Assembly: GCA_027307335.1 (NCBI GenBank)
Contig: DAHUXD010000051.1
Span: forward strand, 1 to 64,000
Direction of reading: 5' to 3'
Source of the DNA: Acidobacteriota bacterium
Lineage (GTDB): Bacteria > Acidobacteriota > Thermoanaerobaculia > UBA5066 > Gp7-AA6
DNA length: 64,000 nt
In this document: positions 1 through 8,645 of the stretch, in pieces
Position numbering within the stretch: position 1 is the first letter of the stretch
Layout: each line of letters begins with the position of its first letter
Made by a program: the position numbers and the translations under genes
The notes under the pieces: generated by a model
What the model was told of the DNA's origin: nothing
The model's input: only the letters and a program-made list of their open reading frames with translations
The model's database searches: none

Positions 1-1058
1 GACAGGCCGGCGTCGGCCGCGCGCTGCTGCGCGGCGGCCGCGTCCGCCTGCGCGGCGGCGGCCTGCTGCTGCAGCCTCACCATCTGCTGCTGCTCGGCCT
101 CGGCCTGCCGGCGCGACTGCTCGAGCTGCTGCTGGGCGGCGTAGGCGTCCTCGCGCGCCTTCAGCGCCGCTTCGCGCGCGGCCAGCGCCTGCTGCTGCGA
201 CTCGGCCGCCTGGGCCTCTGCCGCGGCGCGGCTCTCCTCGAGAGCGCGGCGCTCGGCCGCCTGTCGCGCGGCCTCCGCGGCCGCCGCCTCGGCCGCGAGG
301 TTGCGCTGCGTGTCGCGGATCGCGGTGGAGGAGAGCGAGAGGCTGCGCCGGGCGTAGTCGGCGCCGACGCTCTTGTTGCCGGCGCCGTACGAGTTCGCCG
401 CCTGCGCGAGCGCCGTCGACGCCTCGCGCATCGTGTCGGGCGCGTACTTCTCGGCTCCCATCGCGCGCGCCTGATCGAGAACGTGCTGGGCCTGAACGAG
501 CTCGATCGGATCCGCGCCGGAGAAGGTCATCCCGCCGATCTGCACGTTGCCGATTCGCGACACCGCGAGGAGGCCGGTCACCGTCACCGGCGTGCTCCGC
601 GCCTTGTTCGGCTTCGGCGGCGCCGAGGCGAAGCAGACGATCTCGGACGGGTGCAGCACGAGCGGATGGGGCTCGGCCGTGACGAGGATGCCGAACTCCT
701 TCTGTCCGGTCCGGTACTTCACGTCCGCCTTGTTGTTCGGCTTGACGATCAGCTCGCCGAGGTTCTCCGAGCGCCCGTCCCGCGAGACGGCCCACACGAC
801 GTAGGACGTGACGTCGCCGCCGAAGAGGACCGCCGGCGGCAGCTTCTTCGCCTCGACCTCGACGTCCGCCTGACCGTCCCGGACCTTCACGTCCGCGTCG
901 GCCTCGGCGGGCGACACGCGGCTGGTGGCCGCGAGCGGCACGTCGATGCCGGAACGGTCGGGGAACTGCACGACCGCGACCGGCACGTCGGCCGCGAGGA
1001 CGCAAAAGGCGGGTATCGATGCGGCCACGGCGAGAATTCGGGCCACGGTGCGGATCAT
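1..1058 (-). CDS. Secreted DUF4398/OmpA-like protein with Ala/Gln-rich coiled coil (C-terminus cut by window edge)
   Basis: Minus-strand frame from ATG at 1058 (aaggaggaat RBS upstream) reads MIRTVARILAVAASIPAFCVLAADVPVAVVQFPD..., then a long QAAERRALEE..QQQALAAREAALKAREDA coiled coil running off the window. Confidence 0.65.
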   Translation of the reverse strand, partial: MIRTVARILAVAASIPAFCVLAADVPVAVVQFPDRSGIDVPLAATSRVSPAEADADVKVRDGQADVEVEAKKLPPAVLFGGDVTSYVVWAVSRDGRSENLGELIVKPNNKADVKYRTGQKEFGILVTAEPHPLVLHPSEIVCFASAPPKPNKARSTPVTVTGLLAVSRIGNVQIGGMTFSGADPIELVQAQHVLDQARAMGAEKYAPDTMREASTALAQAANSYGAGNKSVGADYARRSLSLSSTAIRDTQRNLAAEAAAAEAARQAAERRALEESRAAAEAQAAESQQQALAAREAALKAREDAYAAQQQLEQSRRQAEAEQQQMVRLQQQAAAAQADAAAAQQRAADAGL

Positions 1059-1181
1059 GGATTCCTCCTTCGCTTCGGACCGCGCGCCCGTGAGGGCGCC
1101 GCAGGGGCCGGAATTCTATACAGCACGCGATCGAATACAAGCGGCGTGCCGGGAACGCCGTCGCCGGGATAGACTCGCGCC

Positions 1182-2522
1182 ATGCGGATGCTCCCGTCGG
1201 TTCATCGGCGGCTGCTCTGCGCCGCCGTGGCCGGCGGGCTCTTGTTCCTCGCCGCCGGCGGCTGCTCCTACCTTCAGTGGCGGCGTACCAAGGCGGAGCA
1301 GCGGTCGGAGCTGGAGAAGAGCCCGGGCGATCTCGTCCTCGAGAAGGAATACGCCCCGCAGGACTGCTTCGGACTGGCCGGGCGCATCGCGGCTCCTGCC
1401 GCCGCACCCGGTCCGCTCTTGGTCGCGGCCTTCGCGCACGAGGGCAGTCGCGAGCTTGTCGGCTCCAGGGAGGTCGTCGACGTCACTGGCTACTGGGGCC
1501 TCCTGCTTCCCCGCGGCGCCTATGACGTCGTGTTCTTCGCGGACCTGAATCGCAACGGCTTCTACGAGTCGGACGAGGTCGTCGGGCGCACGCCGCCCGG
1601 CGCGCCCGTGACCGTCGGCCCGGAGCAGGCCCCGGACGGGATGCTCGTCCCCGCCCCCGCGGTCCCCATCGACATCTCGCGCCCGGGCCGCGTCGAAGCC
1701 TCCGTCCGCGTTCACGTCGTGCCGCTGCCCTTCGTCGTCGAGTCGGTCGACGATCCTCTCTTCGACCCCGAGATGGGGGAGATGGGCGTCTACGAGCCCG
1801 TCCGGTTCCTGGCGAGGACGCAGAGCTGGTTCTTCTCGCTCGGCGTGCCGGACTTCTCGAAGGTCCAGCTCGTGCTCGTCCACGGCATCGACGGGACGCC
1901 GCGCGACTTCAAGACGCTCGTCGCCTCGATCGACCGCTCGAGGTACCACGTCTGGCTCTTCTATTACCCCTCGGGCCTGAGACTCGACCAGCTCGGCGTC
2001 GTCCTCGCGGGCGGCGTGCAGCGGGTCGCGGCGGAGCGGCCGAAGGGCCTGCAGGTCGCGATCGTCGCCCACAGCATGGGAGGGCTCGTCGGCCGCCGTG
2101 CCGTCAACGAGCTGTGCTCCAAAGGCCGGCCGCCGTACCTGAAGCTCTACGCGTCCTTCGACACCCCGTACGGCGGGGTCGAGGCGGCGGCGGGCGCCGT
2201 CAAGCGGGGGACCGAGCTGGTGCCGTCATGGGTCGACGTCGCCGCCGGGAGTCCGTTCCTGACGCGGCTCTATGCGACGCCGATACCAAAGGACCTGCCG
2301 TTCCACCTGTTCTTCGGCTGGGGCGAGCCGGGCGACCACGGCCCCGCGCCGGCCGGGGACGGCACCATCGCGCTGCCGAGCCAGCTCGACCCGCGCGTCC
2401 AGGTCGCCGCGACGCGGATGATGGGGTACGGCTCGACGCATGTCGGCGTGCTCAGTAACCCCGAGGCACTCGCCGAGCTCGGCCGCGTCCTGGAGACGAC
2501 GACCGCGAAGGGAGGCTCGTGA
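1182..2522 (+). CDS. Alpha/beta-hydrolase (lipase-like) lipoprotein
   Basis: Lipobox-like GGCSY; VLVHGIDGTPRDF and VAIVAHSMGGLVGRRAV (GHSMGG-type nucleophile elbow). Confidence 0.8.
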   Translation: MRMLPSVHRRLLCAAVAGGLLFLAAGGCSYLQWRRTKAEQRSELEKSPGDLVLEKEYAPQDCFGLAGRIAAPAAAPGPLLVAAFAHEGSRELVGSREVVDVTGYWGLLLPRGAYDVVFFADLNRNGFYESDEVVGRTPPGAPVTVGPEQAPDGMLVPAPAVPIDISRPGRVEASVRVHVVPLPFVVESVDDPLFDPEMGEMGVYEPVRFLARTQSWFFSLGVPDFSKVQLVLVHGIDGTPRDFKTLVASIDRSRYHVWLFYYPSGLRLDQLGVVLAGGVQRVAAERPKGLQVAIVAHSMGGLVGRRAVNELCSKGRPPYLKLYASFDTPYGGVEAAAGAVKRGTELVPSWVDVAAGSPFLTRLYATPIPKDLPFHLFFGWGEPGDHGPAPAGDGTIALPSQLDPRVQVAATRMMGYGSTHVGVLSNPEALAELGRVLETTTAKGGS

Positions 2523-3217
2523 AGCGTCCAACGGCTTTCTCGCAGGTCTGGTGGCAGGAGCGGGGCCTGTCGGCGATGCTCGTGTTCCTCTGCGTGGCGC
2601 TCTTCGTCGGCCTGCCGCTCGAGACGCTCGGCCTCGTCAGTCCGACGGTCGTTGGCGTGGTCATGACGTTCCTCTTCGTTTCCGGGATCGTCGCCATGGC
2701 CGGCCGGGGGTGGGTGACGACGGTGGTCGCCGCGGTGGTTCTCCTCTTTCAGGTCGTGCGCTGGCTGTCGATGATCTTTCCCAGCCGGACGATGAGCGTC
2801 TGGGACCTCTCGCTCGGCCTCGTCGCGCTGGCGCTCCTGACCACCTTCGTCCTGCGTCACACGTTCCGGGACGCACGGATCACGGCCGACCGGGTCCGGG
2901 GCGGGATTCTCGCTTACATCCTGCTCGGCCTCTCGTGGTGCGTGGCTTATCAGCTCGTCGAGACTCTCGTGCCGACCGCCTTCCGGTTCCCCGACGCCCA
3001 CGTGCCCGCCGGGCCGGGCCGCCTGAGTCACGACCTCGTCTACTACAGCTTCGTGACGCTGACGACCGTCGGCTACGGCGACATCACGCCCGTGTTTCCC
3101 TTCGCGCGCACCCTGGCCATCGTCGAGGCCCTCGTCGGGCAGCTCTATCCCGCGATCCTCATCGCGCGGCTGGTGTCGCTGCAGATGGCGAACCCGCCAG
3201 CCGGCGATCGGCGTTGA
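2519..3217 (+). CDS. Potassium channel family protein
   Basis: Pore signature SFVTLTTVGYGDITPVFPFARTLAIVEALVGQLY; GTGA overlap with upstream gene. Confidence 0.85.
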   Translation: MKRPTAFSQVWWQERGLSAMLVFLCVALFVGLPLETLGLVSPTVVGVVMTFLFVSGIVAMAGRGWVTTVVAAVVLLFQVVRWLSMIFPSRTMSVWDLSLGLVALALLTTFVLRHTFRDARITADRVRGGILAYILLGLSWCVAYQLVETLVPTAFRFPDAHVPAGPGRLSHDLVYYSFVTLTTVGYGDITPVFPFARTLAIVEALVGQLYPAILIARLVSLQMANPPAGDRR

Positions 3218-3224
3218 GCCGCTC

Positions 3225-4358
3225 GTGAGCGGGGAGGCGGCGGCGCGGGTCGCGCTGCGGTCGGAGGCGGGCGCCGGATCGGTGCTCGCTCTCTCGGGGA
3301 CGCTCGACGTCGCGTCGGCCGCCGCGGCGCGCCGCGAGATCGCCGCGCAGGTCGCCTCGGCGCGGCCGAACGCGCTCGCCGTCGACGCCGCGGGGATCGA
3401 GCACGGCGACATGTCCGGAATGGCGCTGCTCTACGAGCTCGCCGAGGGACGGCTCGTCCCCGGCGTGCGCGCCACGATCCGCGGGCTGCGGCCCGAATTT
3501 CAGACGCTCCTTTCGGCCTTCCCGGCTTCGGACGCGCTCGCCGCGATCGAGGCGCCGGCGCCCCGGCGCGGTTTCCTCGACCAGGTCGGGGCCGCGACCC
3601 TCTCGGTGCTCGCCGACCTGCGGGCGCAGCTCGTGTTCCTCGGGGGCATCGTTCTCGGGTTCCTCGCCGTCCTCCGGCGACCGCGGGCGATGCGCTGGCG
3701 CGAGGTCGGCGTGGTCTTCGAGAAGGCCGGCGTCAACGCGCTGCCGATCGTCTCGCTCATCAGCTTCCTCATGGGCCTCGTCATCGCGTTCGAGGCGGCC
3801 CAGCCGCTGGAGATGTTCGGCGCGCAGATCTTCATCGCAAACATGATCGGGCTCGTCATGATCCGCGAGTTCTCGCCGATCTTCACCGCGATCATCTTCG
3901 CGGGGCGGTCCGGCTCGGCCTTCGCCGCCGAGATCGGCACGATGAAGGTCAACGAGGAGCTCAACGCGCTCGAGACGATGGGCCTCGACCCGCTGCGGTT
4001 CCTGGTCATCCAGCGCGTGTTCGCGGGCACCATGCTGATGCCCGTGCTCGCCGCCTACTCGATGGTGTGGGGCGTCCTCGGCGGCATCGTGGTCATGATG
4101 GCGATGGGGTTCCCGTTCGCGCAGATCTGGACCCAGCTCGTCGGCGCGCTCGGCGTCTGGGACGTGATCGTCGGCATCTCGAAGTCGTTCGTCTTCGGCG
4201 CGATCATCGCGGGGCTCGGCTGCCTGCGCGGGATGCAGACGCAGGAGGGGCCGAACGCCGTCGGCGACTCGACGACCCGCGCCGTGGTCGCGGGCATCCT
4301 GATGATCATCCTCGTGGATGCGGTCTACAGCATCCTGACGTACGTGCTGCACGTATGA
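3225..4358 (+). CDS. mlaE: MlaE-family ABC transporter permease with N-terminal STAS-like domain
   Basis: IVSLISFLMGLVIAFEAAQPLEMFGAQIFIANMIGLVMIREFSPIFTAIIFAGRSGSAFAAEIGTMKVNEELNALETMG. Confidence 0.9.
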   Translation: MSGEAAARVALRSEAGAGSVLALSGTLDVASAAAARREIAAQVASARPNALAVDAAGIEHGDMSGMALLYELAEGRLVPGVRATIRGLRPEFQTLLSAFPASDALAAIEAPAPRRGFLDQVGAATLSVLADLRAQLVFLGGIVLGFLAVLRRPRAMRWREVGVVFEKAGVNALPIVSLISFLMGLVIAFEAAQPLEMFGAQIFIANMIGLVMIREFSPIFTAIIFAGRSGSAFAAEIGTMKVNEELNALETMGLDPLRFLVIQRVFAGTMLMPVLAAYSMVWGVLGGIVVMMAMGFPFAQIWTQLVGALGVWDVIVGISKSFVFGAIIAGLGCLRGMQTQEGPNAVGDSTTRAVVAGILMIILVDAVYSILTYVLHV

Positions 4359-5146
4359 ACGACGCGCCCGTCGTCATCTCCGTCGAGGGCGTCACGATCG
4401 CTTACGGCGAGCACGTCGTGCAGAGGGACGTGTCCTTCGACGTGCGCCGGGGCGAGGTTTTCGTGATCCTCGGCGGCTCGGGTTGCGGCAAGAGCTCGCT
4501 CCTGAAGACCATGATCGGGCTCTACCGGCCCGCGGCGGGCCGGATCCTCTACGACGGAGAGGACATCGTCACGGCCGAAGGCGAGGACCGGGTGCGGCTG
4601 CTCCGGAAGTTCGGGGTGATGTACCAGAGCGGAGCCCTGTTCGGCTCGATGACCGTGCTCGAGAACGTGCGCCTGCCGCTCGACGAGTTCACGGATCTCG
4701 GCGGCGAGGAGAAGGAGCTGGTGGCGGCGGCCAAGCTGAACCAGGTGGGGCTGCTCGACGCGGCCTCGCGGAAGCCCTCGGCTCTGTCGGGCGGCATGCA
4801 GAAACGGGCGGGAATCGCGCGCGCGATGGCTCTGGACCCCGGCATCCTCTTCCTCGACGAGCCGTCGGCGGGCCTCGACCCGATCACTTCGGCCGGGCTC
4901 GATCGGACGATTCGCGAGCTGTCGAAGGGGCTCGGCATCACCTTCGTGGTCGTGACGCACGAGCTCCAGTCGATCTATGCGATCGCGGACCGATGCGTCA
5001 TGCTCGACGCCCGGACGAAGACGATGATCGCCGAGGGGAGGCCCGCCGACCTGCGGGACCGTGCGAAGGACCCGTACGTGCGTCAGTTCTTTCTCCGCCA
5101 GGCCGATCCGGCCGCGGCGGCGACCGAGGGGAGTCGGAGCTCATGA
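4355..5146 (+). CDS. mlaF: MlaF-type ABC transporter ATP-binding protein
   Basis: Walker A GGSGCGKSS, LSGGMQKRAGIARAM, LFLDEPSAGLDP; ATG at 4355 overlaps mlaE stop (ATGA); the upstream part of the supplied ORF is spurious. Confidence 0.9.
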   Translation: MNDAPVVISVEGVTIAYGEHVVQRDVSFDVRRGEVFVILGGSGCGKSSLLKTMIGLYRPAAGRILYDGEDIVTAEGEDRVRLLRKFGVMYQSGALFGSMTVLENVRLPLDEFTDLGGEEKELVAAAKLNQVGLLDAASRKPSALSGGMQKRAGIARAMALDPGILFLDEPSAGLDPITSAGLDRTIRELSKGLGITFVVVTHELQSIYAIADRCVMLDARTKTMIAEGRPADLRDRAKDPYVRQFFLRQADPAAAATEGSRSS

Positions 5147-6111
5147 GCGACAAGGCCAGCCCGCTGCGCATCGGGATCTTCGTGACGCTGGGGGTGGCGA
5201 TCGTGCTCGCCGCCCTCTTCCTCTTCGGGATCCGCAGCGCCTTCCAGCCCACGCACGAATTCGAGACGTACACGACCGGCGACGTCGAGGGGCTCGCGGT
5301 CGGCTCGGTCGTGACGCTGCGCGGCGTCGAGGTGGGCAAGGTCGTGGAGATCGGCTTCAGCTGGAACCTGTACGAGCCGAAGCCGCCCGCCTGCGTGGTC
5401 GTCCGCTGCGCGGTCAAGCAGGACATCACCCCGCGGAGCTGGGCGGCGGGCTGGCAAGACGACGTCCAGAAGGTGGTCGCGCAGGGGCTGCGCGCGGTCG
5501 TGCAGACGAACGGCATCACCGGCTCGAGCATCATCGCCCTGCAGACGCTCGACCCGAAGCTCTATCCGCCGCTGAACGTGCCCTGGACGCCCAGGTACCT
5601 CTACGTTCCCTCCGCGCCGAGTCAGCTCGGACGGCTCCTCGCGTCGGTCGACCGGACGCTCGCGAATCTCGAGAAGCTCGACGTCGGCGCGATCTCGCGA
5701 AGCCTGACGCACGTGCTCGACACGGCGGACACGACGCTCAAGGGTCTGAATCGCCTGGACGTCGGACGGCTGTCCCAGAGCGCCAACGGGACGCTGCAGG
5801 ACGCGAGCGCGGCGATCCGCGAGATCCAGGGCCTCGCGCAGGACGCGCGCGCGGACCTGAAGGCGATGAAGCTCGACGCCGTCGGATCGGACGCCAACCG
5901 CCTCCTCGACAACCTCGACGCGAAGCTCTCGGCTCTCCTCGACAAGCTCTCGGGCGTCGACGTGCGGGCCCTGAACGAGACGCTCGCCGGCACCCGGGAC
6001 GCGGCGCGGAGCCTCAACCAGGCCCTGGACGAGCTGAAACGGTATCCCTCCGGGTTCCTGTTCGGCGGCGCGCCTCCGCCCGCGCCCGCCCTCGAGGAGA
6101 AGCAGAAGTGA
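5143..6111 (+). CDS. mlaD: MlaD/MCE-family substrate-binding protein
   Basis: MSDKASPLRIGIFVTLGVAIVLAALFLFGIRS...YTTGDVEGLAVGSVVTLRGVEVGKV; adjacent to mlaEF. Confidence 0.88.
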   Translation: MSDKASPLRIGIFVTLGVAIVLAALFLFGIRSAFQPTHEFETYTTGDVEGLAVGSVVTLRGVEVGKVVEIGFSWNLYEPKPPACVVVRCAVKQDITPRSWAAGWQDDVQKVVAQGLRAVVQTNGITGSSIIALQTLDPKLYPPLNVPWTPRYLYVPSAPSQLGRLLASVDRTLANLEKLDVGAISRSLTHVLDTADTTLKGLNRLDVGRLSQSANGTLQDASAAIREIQGLAQDARADLKAMKLDAVGSDANRLLDNLDAKLSALLDKLSGVDVRALNETLAGTRDAARSLNQALDELKRYPSGFLFGGAPPPAPALEEKQK

Positions 6112-6773
6112 ACGCCGCATTCGCCCTCCGCACCCGGTTCTTCGCCCCGCGCCGCGCTCTTCTCGCGGCCGCCCTCGCGGCACCGCTCTTCGTCGGCGCC
6201 TGCGCCTCGAGGCTGCCGCGCACGCCGCAATCGTTCACGCTGGACGCGCCGCCGGCTCCCGCATCGCCGCCGCCCGGCGCCACGCGGGTCGTCGCGCTCC
6301 GGTCGGCGGAGGCCTCGCCCGTCTACGCGGGAACCGAGTTCGTCTACCGCGTCGGCGACCACGCGGTCGAGCGCGACCCGTACGCGAGCTTTGCGACGCC
6401 GCCCGCCTGGATGCTGACGTCGGCGCTGCGCGGCTACCTGCGCGGCGCGGATTTCATCCGCGACGTCGTGCCGCCGGGAGAGGGTGTGCCCGTCGAGGCC
6501 GAGATCGAGCCCGCGCTCACCGAGATCGCGGGCGACTTCACCGGCGCCTCGCCCGAAGCGGTCCTCGTCGTTCACTTCCGCGTGCTCGCGCCCGCGACGT
6601 CCTCCGCGCCGGAGCGCGAGATCCTGCTGAAGTCCTACACGGCCCGGCGGCCGATCGCCCGGCACGAGGCTTCGGCCGTCGCCGCGGCATGGAACGAGGC
6701 GCTCGCGGCGATCGCGAGCGAGTTCCTCGCGGACCTGAAGGCGGCGCTGCCGCCGCCGCGTTCCGCGGGCTAA
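6108..6773 (+). CDS. ABC-type transport auxiliary lipoprotein (PqiC/MlaB-associated type)
   Basis: Lipobox LFVGACAS then RLPRTPQSFTLDAPP; GTG start overlapping mlaD stop; operon position. Confidence 0.7.
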   Translation: MNAAFALRTRFFAPRRALLAAALAAPLFVGACASRLPRTPQSFTLDAPPAPASPPPGATRVVALRSAEASPVYAGTEFVYRVGDHAVERDPYASFATPPAWMLTSALRGYLRGADFIRDVVPPGEGVPVEAEIEPALTEIAGDFTGASPEAVLVVHFRVLAPATSSAPEREILLKSYTARRPIARHEASAVAAAWNEALAAIASEFLADLKAALPPPRSAG

Positions 6774-6786
6774 GATCCGGACCACG

Positions 6787-8430
6787 ATGCCGGATTCCAG
6801 GGCGGGCGCCCGCGGCGCCCGAGGGACGAGAACGGCCCTGCTCCTCGCGCTCCTCGCGGGCCTGACGCTGGCCGCTCCGGCGGTCGCGCAGATCCCCGTG
6901 CCGGCGACGCCGACGCCCTCGCCCGCCGAGGAGGCGACCTCCGACCCGTACGGCCGCGAGACGCCCTACGGCTGCTTCTTCGGTTTTCTGCACGCGGTCG
7001 AACGCGGCAGCTACGCCCAGGCGGCCGAGTACCTGCAGGTGCCGGCGTCACTGCGCGCGCAGCGGGAGACGATCGCGCGCGAGTTCCAGGCCGTTCTCGA
7101 CCATCGCTTCGTCTCGACGAGCCTCGAGCGGATCAGCCGCAGCTCGCGGGGGTCCCTCGACGACGGGTTCCCGCCGGACGTCGAGAAGGTCGGCGAGATC
7201 CTGGGGGAGAACGGCCGGTTCGACGCGCTGCTCGTGCGCGTGGAGAAGCCCGGCTCGCCGCCGCTCTGGTTCTTCTCCTGGGAGACGATCCGCGAAGCGC
7301 GCCACCTCTACGGCGAGCTGGGACTGCCGGAGATCGAGAGCCGGCTGCCCGACTTCCTCGTGAAGATTCACGTGGGGCCGCTCGCGCTCTGGCAGGTGGC
7401 GGCGTTCGTGCTGCTCCTGCCGGTCCTCTACGGCGTCTCGTGGGTGCTCCTCGCCGGCATCTTCGCGGTCGCCGGCCTCGTGCGGCGCCGCAAGGTGGCG
7501 AAGGAGTGGACCGCGTCCGCGCGCCATCCCGCCACGCTGCTCCTGACGCTGCTGCTCCATCGAATCGCCGTCTTCTGGGTCGGCATGCCGATCCTGTACC
7601 GGATCTACTACAACCGCCTCCTTTACGTCCTCCTGCTCGTCGCGTTCCTCTGGCTCCTGCTCCGTCTGGTGGACGTGGTCGACCGGCATCTTCTCCGACG
7701 CGTGATGCCCGGAGGGACGGCCCGGCCCTCGATCTCGCTCGGCCGGCGCGCCCTGCGCGGCGCGGCCTTCCTCCTCGTCATCGTCCTCGCCCTGCCGGCG
7801 TTCGGCGTCAACGTCACCGCGACGCTCGCCGGCCTCGGCATCGGGGGCCTCGTGCTCGCGTTCGCCGCGCAGAAGAGCCTCGAGAACGTCTTCGCGGGCG
7901 TCGCCATGCTCGCGGACAAGCCGTTGACCGTCGGCGACACGTGCCGGATCGGCGGCCAGCTCGGCGAGGTCGAGGACATCACGCTCTGGGCCACGCGCCT
8001 CCGCACGAACGAGCGCACCGTCGTGAGCATCCCGAATGGCGCAGTCATGGCGGGTCAGATCGAGAACCTGACCCGGCGGGACAAGTTCTGGTTCCACCCG
8101 ACGGTCGGGCTCGACTACGGCACGACCCCGGCGCAGATGCGGCAGGTGCTGGAGGCGATCCGCGGCCTGATGGTGGCCGACCCACGCGTCGAGACCGACG
8201 GCTCGCGCGCCCGCTTCGCCCGCCTCGGCGCCTCCTCGCTCGACATCGACGTGTACGCCTACGTTCGCGCCGAGTCCTACGCCGAGTTCCTCGGCATGCA
8301 GGAGGAGCTGCTGCTGCGCATCCTCGGCATCGTCGAGCAGGCCGGGACCTCCGTGGCCTTCCCGACCCAGACGGTGCACGTCCGCTCGGCCGAGGCGCCG
8401 CCGCCGCCGAAAGGTCCGTCTCCCGCTTGA
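6787..8430 (+). CDS. MscS-family mechanosensitive ion channel
   Basis: LAGLGIGGLVLAFAAQKSLENVFAGVAMLADKPLTVGDTCRIGGQLGEVEDITLWATRLRTNERTVVSIPNG. Confidence 0.9.
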   Translation: MPDSRAGARGARGTRTALLLALLAGLTLAAPAVAQIPVPATPTPSPAEEATSDPYGRETPYGCFFGFLHAVERGSYAQAAEYLQVPASLRAQRETIAREFQAVLDHRFVSTSLERISRSSRGSLDDGFPPDVEKVGEILGENGRFDALLVRVEKPGSPPLWFFSWETIREARHLYGELGLPEIESRLPDFLVKIHVGPLALWQVAAFVLLLPVLYGVSWVLLAGIFAVAGLVRRRKVAKEWTASARHPATLLLTLLLHRIAVFWVGMPILYRIYYNRLLYVLLLVAFLWLLLRLVDVVDRHLLRRVMPGGTARPSISLGRRALRGAAFLLVIVLALPAFGVNVTATLAGLGIGGLVLAFAAQKSLENVFAGVAMLADKPLTVGDTCRIGGQLGEVEDITLWATRLRTNERTVVSIPNGAVMAGQIENLTRRDKFWFHPTVGLDYGTTPAQMRQVLEAIRGLMVADPRVETDGSRARFARLGASSLDIDVYAYVRAESYAEFLGMQEELLLRILGIVEQAGTSVAFPTQTVHVRSAEAPPPPKGPSPA

Positions 8431-8600
8431 GGCCGTCGGTTCGTGTCCTCGCCGGAGCGCTCGCCGGGGCGCTGGCCGCGGGTCTACTACGACCTGAACT
8501 ACGGGCATTGGTACCGACCGGGGATCGGTGATCCGTGGCCCGGATACGACGCCCCGGCGACGCGGCGGGGGAGGAAGCGGTAAGGAGCCCGGCTCCAGTT

Positions 8601-8643
8601 CTCCCCTCACCCCCGGCCCCTCCCGGAGGGAGAGGGGAGCGGG
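8601..8643. repeat. GC-rich imperfect palindrome in convergent intergenic space (terminator/REP-like)
   Basis: ctcccctcacccccggcccctcccggagggagaggggagcggg, imperfect hairpin between convergent mscS and glucosidase genes. Confidence 0.45.
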
Positions 8644-8645
8644 CA

